Source of the DNA: Andreesenia angusta
Lineage (GTDB): Bacteria > Bacillota > Clostridia > Tissierellales > Gottschalkiaceae
Direction: 5' to 3'
Assembly: GCF_001855385.1 (NCBI RefSeq)
Contig: NZ_MKIE01000002.1
Coordinates: 357,797 to 421,796, forward strand
DNA length: 64,000 nt
The notes beneath the pieces were generated by a model. That model was given only the letters and a program-made list of their open reading frames with translations. It was not told the origin of the DNA and made no database searches. Positions within the stretch are counted from its first letter, which is position 1, and the number at the start of each line of letters is the position of its first letter. This document shows, one piece after another, positions 57,447 through 64,000 of the stretch. The position numbers were made by a program, and so were the translations under genes.

Positions 57447-59109
57447 AAAACTATTTATATTTGATATTTCAAATAAAAAAGCTAAAGTTGTTCCTTTTTC
57501 AAAAGGATTGAATGTTATTACTTCCAATCAAGTTGATGGGAATAAAAGGGGTAAGTCTTTGATTTTAGCTAGTATATTCCATTGTCTAGGTTCAGATGGT
57601 TTTTTTGATGACAACTGGAATATTAAAAGCAAAATTTATCTTATGAATATATCAATATCGGATAAAGACTATTATATATATAGAATGGATAGACTATTCA
57701 AAATTTTTGACTCCTCTTATGATGTCATTTTTAAAGGTACTGACCGTAAAGAACTGGCAGAGTTTTTAGGTGACTTGTTCAACTTTATAATCAAATTACC
57801 TAATCGGGATAATAATATTTTAGTCACAGCGCCTCCAGCTTATGCTTACATACTTAATTATCTACACCAAGATAAAATGGATGGTCCTAGTTTTAATTCA
57901 TTCAAAAACTTAGGGGAATTTATTTCATATAAGGAAAATCTCCTTTACAGCCACTTCAATATTTACAATGAAGATTATTATAAACTAATTGGAGAAATAG
58001 AGTCTTTTAAAAAACAAATCGATATTTTAAAACGAGAGTGTACTATGCTGCAATCTATGATTGAAAAAACAGAAAGTGAAATGAGTAATTACTCTTATCC
58101 TAAAAGTATGGAGCTTCTTAAAGTTGAGTTACAAAGACACAGTGAAGAATATATCGATATATCTGAAAAGCTATCAAAAGCCAAAAACAAGCTCATAGAG
58201 CTCAGAAACTCAAAGTATGACTTGATGAGCGAATTAGACTTATTAATTAAAAAAATAAACTATGAAAAAAAGAGCTATGAAACCTTAACAAGAAAAATCT
58301 GTCCAACTTGTCGTGGCAGTATGGCTGATTCTTTAGATGCACGATTAGCCACTGGGGATGAGCTAGAGAGTTTCATTTATCTATCCGATGAATTTAATAG
58401 CGAGCTATCTAAAGTGGAAAATAAAATTTCTAAAGAAGAAGTCTACTACAAAAGTTTATTAGAACAATTATCCACATATGAAGATAAACTTAAAGTAGCT
58501 GATAGTAAAATTGAAGATATATTTAAGCATAAAGCTTATTCAGAGTTTATAAATTCACTCTTAAGTGACTATGCTAAGAAGTCAAGTAGCTTAGCTTCTA
58601 TTAATTTAAAGTTAGAAGATTTGAAGACCAAGAAGTCCAAATATAATGCTCTGAAAAAAGATATAAATGATATGTACTCTGAACTTATGCTTGACTCTAA
58701 AGTAAAGTTTGGACTAAAAGAACTTGATGATAAAAAATTCAAAAATATTAGGTCTAATTTTGAGGCTGGTGGAAGTAACAAGCCAATTTCAACGATTATT
58801 TGGCACCTGAATCTATTAAAGATTAAGTATGCTTTTAATCCCGATGCAATAAAGTTCCCAATTATATTAGATAGTCCCAACAACACTGAACTAGACGATA
58901 CAAAACGAGAAAAATTATTCAATTTCATATTCTCAAACATTGACAGCTCTACTCAAGTAATATTATCTACTCTTGGATTTTCTAAAAGTACTTATCCAGA
59001 GTTCAACTTTGATAATATCATTGAATTGGATAATGATCCTTATAATTTGCTGAACACTAAAGACTATGATGCTAACTTAAAGTTTTTACTAGGGTTTAAT
59101 CTTAGCTAA
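57427..59109 (+). CDS. SMC/Rad50-like ATPase with zinc hook
   Basis: 560 aa. Walker A GNKRGKS (38-44), long coiled coils (about 185-285 and 305-430) around CPTC (292-295), and C-terminal Walker B-like PIILDSPNN. Shorter than Rad50 (about 1,300 aa) and matching the size of LmuB/ABC-3C-type ATPases. With the upstream nuclease it forms a two-gene unit likely sensing DNA structures of invading phage. No separate LmuC-like gene is seen between them. Confidence 0.8.
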   Translation: MSSLLVKKLFIFDISNKKAKVVPFSKGLNVITSNQVDGNKRGKSLILASIFHCLGSDGFFDDNWNIKSKIYLMNISISDKDYYIYRMDRLFKIFDSSYDVIFKGTDRKELAEFLGDLFNFIIKLPNRDNNILVTAPPAYAYILNYLHQDKMDGPSFNSFKNLGEFISYKENLLYSHFNIYNEDYYKLIGEIESFKKQIDILKRECTMLQSMIEKTESEMSNYSYPKSMELLKVELQRHSEEYIDISEKLSKAKNKLIELRNSKYDLMSELDLLIKKINYEKKSYETLTRKICPTCRGSMADSLDARLATGDELESFIYLSDEFNSELSKVENKISKEEVYYKSLLEQLSTYEDKLKVADSKIEDIFKHKAYSEFINSLLSDYAKKSSSLASINLKLEDLKTKKSKYNALKKDINDMYSELMLDSKVKFGLKELDDKKFKNIRSNFEAGGSNKPISTIIWHLNLLKIKYAFNPDAIKFPIILDSPNNTELDDTKREKLFNFIFSNIDSSTQVILSTLGFSKSTYPEFNFDNIIELDNDPYNLLNTKDYDANLKFLLGFNLS

Positions 59110-59179
59110 AAACTTTGTACTTTCACTATGAAAGGTATTTATTCGACATCCGAATATCAGCACCCTTGAACCATAACGC

Positions 59180-59210
59180 AAAAGTTACTAGAGTATATCT
59201 AGTGACTTTT
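59180..59210 (+). terminator. Terminator after the SMC-like gene
   Basis: AAAAGTTACTAGA (59180-59192) pairs with TCTAGTGACTTTT (59198-59210, one mismatch), followed by ATTTT. Ends the cargo operon before the integrase. Confidence 0.85.
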
Positions 59211-59258
59211 ATTTTAAACTTAAATCGAACATACGTTCTGTAAAAAGGAGAATTTATC

Positions 59259-60380
59259 ATGGCTAAAACTAAGAAAAGGGGAAATGGCGAAGGATCTATC
59301 TATAAGCGTGGCAATAAGTGGTATGGTCTTGTAACAGTAGGTCGTGATGCTGAAGGCAAGCTTGTCAGGAAGCCTGCATCTGGTAGCACTAAGACTGAGG
59401 TTGCCGAGAAGTTAAGAGAAATATCGCAACAGTATAAAGGAATAGATCTGAAACAGGCATCTAGCTACACTGTGGCTGAGTGGGTTTACTTTTGGCTTGA
59501 GAACTATGCAAAGCCACAACTTGAAGAGACTAGCTTTAACAGCTATAGGTATAATTTAGAAAATCATATAGTTGAAAACTTTGGACACTATAAGCTTACC
59601 GAAATAACCGGCATGGACATACAGGTTAAATATAATCAGATGTTCAGCGACAAAGAAAAATATTCTTCTACTACACTCAAGTATGTCCACAATAAATTTA
59701 AGCTGTGCTTAAAGCAAGCTGTATCCAATAGGATGATAGCTCATAACCCTTGTGAAGGTGTTTTGCTCCCTAAAGCTAGAACCGCTAAGAAAGTACAGTC
59801 TATGACAGTTGAAGAGCAGCAAAAGCTAGTTGAGTACTGCGAGACTGATGAATATTTAAATCTTTTTATCTTCCTAGTGGGTACTGGTATGAGGATAGGC
59901 GAGGCATTGGGTCTCACTTGGGATAATGTAGACCTGGAGGAAAGAAATATCCATATCGTAAAAACTATGATCGAGATTCACGGGAACCCATCTTTTAAGA
60001 ATTGTCCCAAGACTGACTCTGGACTTAGAACAATACCTATGTCGAAAAGAGTACATCAGATAGTTTTAGATAGAAGAAAGGCCCACCGTGATCTGAATCA
60101 TCTTAATCTGGTCTTTTTCTCTAGCACCTACAATTTTAGAACTACAGCAAATCTTAGAAGGCTGTTTCAGAAAACTTGTGATAATGCTGGTATAAAGCAG
60201 TACAACCTTCATGCACTGAGACATACCTTTGCCACCAGGATGATAGAAAAGGATTGCAACATCAAAGTTCTTTCTGCTATACTTGGACATAAAGATATAC
60301 GTACGACACTTCAAACTTATACTGATGCTTTGGATGCTTATAAGAAAGAAAAAATGACCGAAATAGACATCTTTTCTTAA
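59259..60380 (+). CDS. int: Tyrosine site-specific integrase
   Basis: 373 aa. Arm-binding AP2-like N-terminus (GEGSIYKRGNKWYGLV), core-binding domain, and catalytic residues R in TGMRIGEALG, HxxR in HALRHTFATR, H in LGHKD and Y in TTLQTYTDA. Catalyses integration into the ychF 3' end. Confidence 0.97.
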   Translation: MAKTKKRGNGEGSIYKRGNKWYGLVTVGRDAEGKLVRKPASGSTKTEVAEKLREISQQYKGIDLKQASSYTVAEWVYFWLENYAKPQLEETSFNSYRYNLENHIVENFGHYKLTEITGMDIQVKYNQMFSDKEKYSSTTLKYVHNKFKLCLKQAVSNRMIAHNPCEGVLLPKARTAKKVQSMTVEEQQKLVEYCETDEYLNLFIFLVGTGMRIGEALGLTWDNVDLEERNIHIVKTMIEIHGNPSFKNCPKTDSGLRTIPMSKRVHQIVLDRRKAHRDLNHLNLVFFSSTYNFRTTANLRRLFQKTCDNAGIKQYNLHALRHTFATRMIEKDCNIKVLSAILGHKDIRTTLQTYTDALDAYKKEKMTEIDIFS

Positions 60381-60444
60381 CCACTGCAACACTATTGCAA
60401 CAATAGTAGTTTAAAGCCTTGATATTTAGCCATTCATATCAAAC

Positions 60445-60469
60445 ATTTCAGATTTAACGTGTAGGATTT
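60445..60469 (+). other. attR core (ychF 3'-end duplicate)
   Basis: 25 bp matching the end of ychF with two changes. It is followed within 12 bp by the host terminator, suggesting that this is the original ychF end. Confidence 0.8.
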
Positions 60470-60481
60470 CTACAGTTATAG

Positions 60482-60532
60482 GTATGAAAATAGCCGCCAT
60501 AAATTTGGCGGCTATTTTCTGTTTCTTCCTAT
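60482..60532. terminator. Host terminator shared by ychF and HMA gene
   Basis: AGCCGCC-ATAAATTT-GGCGGCT stem with T-rich tracts on both strands, overlapping the HMA stop. Duplicated at 7655-7703. Confidence 0.88.
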
Positions 60533-60744
60533 ATTTTCTCTATACCAACCACCTCATAGCCAGCACCCTTTATGGCTATTTTGATAGCTTCATCCGAAAC
60601 ATCACCATCGATATCTACAGTTGCGTTTTTTTCTTCCAAACTGACTTTCACATCACCAACTCCATCAAGCTTACCCAGCGCCTCTGTAACAGCCTTTACG
60701 CAGTGCTCACAACTCATTCCCTCTATCAGTATTTTCTTTCTCAC
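60529..60744 (-). CDS. HMA-domain metal-binding protein (CopZ-like)
   Basis: 71 aa. GMSCEHC gives the CxxC copper site. Soluble metallochaperone for Cu(I) or a related metal. Likely native neighbour of ychF before phage integration. Confidence 0.93.
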   Translation of the reverse strand: MRKKILIEGMSCEHCVKAVTEALGKLDGVGDVKVSLEEKNATVDIDGDVSDEAIKIAIKGAGYEVVGIEKI

Positions 60745-60915
60745 AAATCATCCCTCCTTTTTTTGCATATATACCCACGTTGATCAAGCTGAAAAACAAA
60801 TGCCATCTCTCTAAATAATATTCTATTGAACTATGATTCTGATTGTAGCGAAAGTTTAATGGGTATTATCTTATTAAAAAGAAAGTTTAAGTCAAATTAC
60901 AGGGGGAAATTTAAA

Positions 60916-61374
60916 ATGGGATACAAATTTGAAGTTGAAGATGTTGGGCCTCAACAAGTTCTTTCAATAAGGACAAGAACTTCACTAGAGGAAATGCCTC
61001 TAAAATTAGGCAAATCGTTCGAAGCCATTATTGCTTATTTGGGAAGTTTAGGTAAGCAGCCGTCTGAAGCACCTTTTGTAGCATACTACAATATGGATAT
61101 GTCTGATTTGGATATCGAAATAGGTTTTCCTGTAAGCGAAAGCCTTGAAGGCAGCGGAGATATAGAATCGAATGTCATTTCCGGAGGCAAGAAGGCTTTC
61201 TGTATGTATAAAGGTTCTTATAGCAATCTGGAATCTGTCTATGAAGAAATGTCCACCTGGATGAGCGAGAACAATCACAAGCCTACAGGCATAGTTTATG
61301 AGTTCTACTACAACTCACCTACGGAAGTGCCTGAAAGCGAGCTTTTGACTAAAATAGTTTTCCCGTTAGAGTAA
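60916..61374 (+). CDS. GyrI-like/AraC effector-binding domain protein
   Basis: 152 aa from ATG at 60916 (GGGGG upstream). GyrI-like small-molecule-binding fold: VGPQQVLSIRTRTSLEE and CMYKGSYSNLESVYEEM. Stand-alone, no DNA-binding domain. May bind small toxic compounds. Confidence 0.85.
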   Translation: MGYKFEVEDVGPQQVLSIRTRTSLEEMPLKLGKSFEAIIAYLGSLGKQPSEAPFVAYYNMDMSDLDIEIGFPVSESLEGSGDIESNVISGGKKAFCMYKGSYSNLESVYEEMSTWMSENNHKPTGIVYEFYYNSPTEVPESELLTKIVFPLE

Positions 61375-61385
61375 GTTTTTTTAAT

Positions 61386-61433
61386 TTGTCGTCGACCTCC
61401 CGGGTTTTTTGCGCTACTGGAGGTCGACGACAA
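61386..61433. repeat. Long perfect inverted repeat
   Basis: 15-bp stem TTGTCGTCGACCTCC/GGAGGTCGACGACAA around an 18-nt loop containing T6. It lies between convergent genes. GC-rich relative to context. A terminator, REP-like repeat, or element remnant. Confidence 0.7.
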
Positions 61434-61435
61434 GT

Positions 61436-62443
61436 TTATGCACTGCTCCTAACCCTTCTCACCCTCTTCATCCATATCCATACGGAATATATAAGCGCCA
61501 GTCCGACAGTGTTAAAAGCCGCCTTTAGAAGCTCCGAGTATCCTTCAGGGTACAGGTCGCCAAGCAGAATCAGCAGAAGCGGATGCGAGAGGTATATGAC
61601 GAAAGACTCTTTCGAAATTTCAGTCATCACAGATATACTCTTGCCCGAGTTTCTTTCTATGATTGAAGAAAGCGCAAGGTACATAAAAAATGAAAATATG
61701 GCGTAGAACAGCCATGTTGCGCTGTAAAACGGCAGCATCTCATTGTAGTACTGACTGTAGTAGACTGATATACAGTAGTATATGGTGAGCATGATTCCGA
61801 TTGCCACTACCGGCTTTCTCCACTTCTCCAGAAGCTCCTTCTTCTGATTGTATCCCTTTGCCATAAACATCCCCGTAGCAAAGAAGCCTATGTACTTCAG
61901 CGGATTGACATGAGAGTATACACCTTCGGCCACGCTGAAATAGACCAAATTCACCGCTACAAGCAGTGCTGTAAGCACCACTGGGCTGTATCTTGCGTAG
62001 ATACTACTTAAAAACGGAAAAAGCAAGTAGAGCCCAATTAACAGCACCATAAAGTAAAGGTGGTACATGGCCCTTCCGGTAGACAGGTTGTAGAGCGCCG
62101 TCTTTATATCAAGCGACAGCTCTCCCCGGTAGACCAAAAGCGCTGTGTAGACTCCGCTCCAGACAAGATACGGGAATACTATATTCGGCAGTCTCTTCCT
62201 GTAGAATTCATATGGCGCGACCGTTCTCTTTCCATATACATAGCTCATTACAAATCCGCTTACAGCTATAAAGCAAGGCACGGCGAACTTTATGCTTGCA
62301 TTTATGTAGCTTGATACTATGGCCCCTGCGGTCCCCTTCTCAAAGCTCCCCGGTAGAGGAGCTGTTATATGTATAAGCAGTACGCATATGCAGAGTATGG
62401 CCCTTAGCACGTCCAACTCTATGAGCTTATCTTTCTTTTCCAT
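61436..62443 (-). CDS. Acyltransferase 3 family membrane protein
   Basis: 335 aa, about ten membrane helices. Starts KLIELDVLRAILCICVLLIHI with the conserved helix-1 His, and ends in a basic tail. Transfers acyl groups to surface polysaccharide or similar. Confidence 0.88.
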   Translation of the reverse strand: MEKKDKLIELDVLRAILCICVLLIHITAPLPGSFEKGTAGAIVSSYINASIKFAVPCFIAVSGFVMSYVYGKRTVAPYEFYRKRLPNIVFPYLVWSGVYTALLVYRGELSLDIKTALYNLSTGRAMYHLYFMVLLIGLYLLFPFLSSIYARYSPVVLTALLVAVNLVYFSVAEGVYSHVNPLKYIGFFATGMFMAKGYNQKKELLEKWRKPVVAIGIMLTIYYCISVYYSQYYNEMLPFYSATWLFYAIFSFFMYLALSSIIERNSGKSISVMTEISKESFVIYLSHPLLLILLGDLYPEGYSELLKAAFNTVGLALIYSVWIWMKRVRRVRSSA

Positions 62444-62491
62444 CAGTCTTCCCCTTCCTAGAAAAATAGGAGTCGGGCCAAAGCCTAACTC

Positions 62492-63332
62492 CTAGTCTTG
62501 CATTTCATCTACTTCCTGCTTTTCTAACCACTCAACTAGAAACTTTGCAGTCTCAGCCTCATCTACATTCTCGTAGTCCAGCTCGTATGGCTTGGCCTTC
62601 TTCCCATACATAGGGTCGTAGTAGTTCTCCATAAGCTCTCTGGCTACCGTCCTATAGTCTCCGCTCTTCACAAGCTCTATATGGTGCTCTACTTCCTCTT
62701 TAGGCCTGTAGGCTCTCAGCTTTTCAAGCGACTCCAGAATCTCGGAGACGTCGCAGTCGTAGTCCTCTATTATGTTTTCAACACGCTTATCCATTGAGGA
62801 GTGCACGTTTATATGGACTCCGTCCACCATCTTCTTGTGCAGGTACTCTGGCAGCAGCACTTTCCCTATCCTCTTGCTTTCAGCCTCTACAAAAAGTACA
62901 TCGCCTTTTCTGGCCTTTAATGCTTCATATACGTTTGACTCAAACTGCTTCTGAGTCTTAGTCTCTCCAAGCCCTACATTCCCGAAAAAAGAGCCTCTAT
63001 GGTTGGCACAGCCTTCAAGGTCCAGCATGGCTCCATCTAGCTTGTCTATCTCCAGCAGTATCTTGGTCTTTCCCACTCCTGTGTTTCCGTGAATCACCAC
63101 GAATTTCACCTCTTCCACAAGCTTTGGAAGGTTCTCGTTTATATAGGCCCTGTACTGCTTGTATCCGCCTTTTAGCTTGTAAACTCTTGATCCTAGACTT
63201 GAGAGCAGCCCTACAAGCGAAGTGCTCCTCATTCCGCCTCTCTCGCAGAAGCAGATTATGGAGCTGTACTCGTCTTCTAGCTTCTTTATCTGCTCGTATA
63301 TCTCTGGAAGCTTTCTGTCCACTATGTCGATA
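62492..63332 (-). pseudogene. mnmH: tRNA 2-selenouridine synthase MnmH, 5' end cut off by IS
   Basis: 276 codons from the first usable GTG; the native frame continues upstream to the IS boundary. CERGGMRS holds the rhodanese catalytic Cys and GNTGVGKT is the P-loop. The N-terminal part of the rhodanese domain is missing. MnmH makes 2-selenouridine at U34 of some tRNAs. The remainder may lie beyond the IS outside the window. Confidence 0.82.
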
Positions 63333-63418
63333 TGTTAAGCTAGAAAATGTCGCAGTCACTAGCAATAAATGTTGGCAAACGTGATATGATTAAAATAAGA
63401 AAATGGAGAGTGATCACG

Positions 63419-63727
63419 ATGACAACAAAGAGAAGAAGACTGACTGCGAAAACCAAATTTGAAATCTACATCAAGACCAGAGACGAAAGCAACGTAGGGG
63501 AAGTTCTGCGCGAATACGGAATACACCTGAATGACCTTAGAGAGATTGAAGAACTTGTAGAAGCAGGGGCTGTAGATCGTCTGAAGACGAAAGGTGCTAA
63601 GACAAAGGTACTTGAAGACGTTTCCTTTGAGGAATACCAGGAACTAGCCAAAGAGTTGGACCGCAAGGAGAAAGCACTTGCAGACTTGACTGTGGAATAT
63701 CTAATTCTAAAAAAAAACGACAAGTAG
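63419..63727 (+). CDS. IS3-family transposase OrfA
   Basis: 102 aa. Basic N-terminus, HTH-like helices (FEIYIKTRDESNVGEVLREYGI) and a C-terminal coiled segment. Ends in a nine-A run that permits frameshifting into orfB. Confidence 0.85.
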   Translation: MTTKRRRLTAKTKFEIYIKTRDESNVGEVLREYGIHLNDLREIEELVEAGAVDRLKTKGAKTKVLEDVSFEEYQELAKELDRKEKALADLTVEYLILKKNDK

Positions 63728-64000
63728 GCTTCAAAGGCTCTTTTAAGAATAAGCATATATATGGCTATGAACGTCAGCAACTTTTGGACATTGTTTCATG
63801 GAGCCAATCTCAAGGTATGCCTCTCGTTAGAATCTGTCAGCTTCTTCAGATCTGCAGAAAACGAATACAGCGATGGCAGAATAGTGAAACTCTTGAAAGG
63901 AAGCAGTCTGAACGCAAAAGTCGTCCATACAATGCACTGACTCCAGATGAACTAGAGCTTGTTCAGAAAATGGTTGGAGACAAGAAATATGCTGATGACA
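63709..64000 (+). CDS. IS3-family transposase OrfB, 5' part
   Basis: Open in the -1 frame from the A9 slippery run (63709-63717) to the window end. Carries KNKHIYGYERQQLLD and a second HTH (LVRICQLLQICRKRIQRW). The DDE domain lies beyond the window. Confidence 0.82.

Larger units (their letters stand above)
7463..60469. mobile_element. Integrated contractile-tail prophage (about 53 kb)
   Basis: Bounded by direct repeats of the ychF 3' end, with a tyrosine integrase at the right border. It contains complete modules for lysis, tail fibre, baseplate, spike, sheath, tube, capsid, portal, terminase, replication, recombination and lysogeny control. Sheath, gp25-like, J-like and Gp138-like genes indicate a myovirus-type tail. 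Most genes are on the minus strand and the lysogeny/cargo block is on the plus strand. No essential module appears missing, so it may be inducible, provided the fractured terminase works. Confidence 0.95.
63333..64000 (+). mobile_element. IS3-family insertion sequence (left part)
   Basis: Begins TGTTAAGCTAG at about 63333, inside mnmH. Contains orfA and, in the -1 frame, the beginning of orfB. The right end is outside the window. Confidence 0.8.

Overview
The window is a low-GC Firmicute chromosome, most likely a Clostridia/Tissierellia-type anaerobe. The evidence is low GC, strong GGAGG ribosome binding sites with frequent TTG and GTG starts, and the gene families present. No species is claimed.

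Layout. (1) 1-6313, minus strand: a phosphate-uptake locus, pstS ... pstC-pstA, with a three-gene iron/2-aminoethylphosphonate-type ABC transporter between pstS and pstC. Tandem 11-bp TTAACA-like PhoP boxes lie in front of both pstS and pstC. (2) 6391-7482: ychF, whose 3' end is the integration site of a prophage. (3) About 7463-60469: a 53-kb contractile-tailed (myovirus-type) prophage. From left to right: an unknown three-gene cassette at the left end; lysis; tail fibre, baseplate and spike; a patch of cargo genes; tape measure, chaperone, tube and sheath; head; portal and terminase; a RelE/RelB-like toxin-antitoxin pair and a lipoprotein; a 750-bp non-coding region; recombination and replication genes; a Cro/CI switch at 53.7 kb; then, on the plus strand, CI, a DUF6978/DUF1828 pair, a [2Fe-2S] BFD-like protein, ImmA, a nuclease plus SMC-ATPase defence-like operon, and the integrase. 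(4) 60482-64000: host genes (HMA metal-binding protein, GyrI-like protein, acyltransferase) and mnmH cut by an IS3-family element that runs off the window.

Most notable: the large terminase gene is fractured. Its nuclease motif is interrupted by an intein whose N and C halves sit on separate ORFs, with an HNH endonuclease gene between them, so packaging should need protein trans-splicing. The same phage carries a ~500-nt non-coding region rich in stems and GNRA tetraloops, followed by a 58-nt tRNA-like sequence lacking an anticodon arm (resembling the setting of GOLLD/ROOL RNAs). It also has a CCC-TGA +1 shifty stop in the minor head gene, a TTTTTTC -1 shift in the tail chaperone gene, two further free-standing homing endonucleases, and a two-gene nuclease/SMC system resembling Lamassu/ABC-3C.

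How it works together: the CI-like repressor and ImmA-like protease control a divergent promoter pair. The leftward promoter would drive early genes (Gam, ERF, SSB, HTH initiator, DnaC-like loader). A sigma-70-region-4-like regulator at 40.6-40.9 kb precedes the non-coding RNA region and the late genes, ending at a strong terminator at 10.4 kb beyond the amidase.
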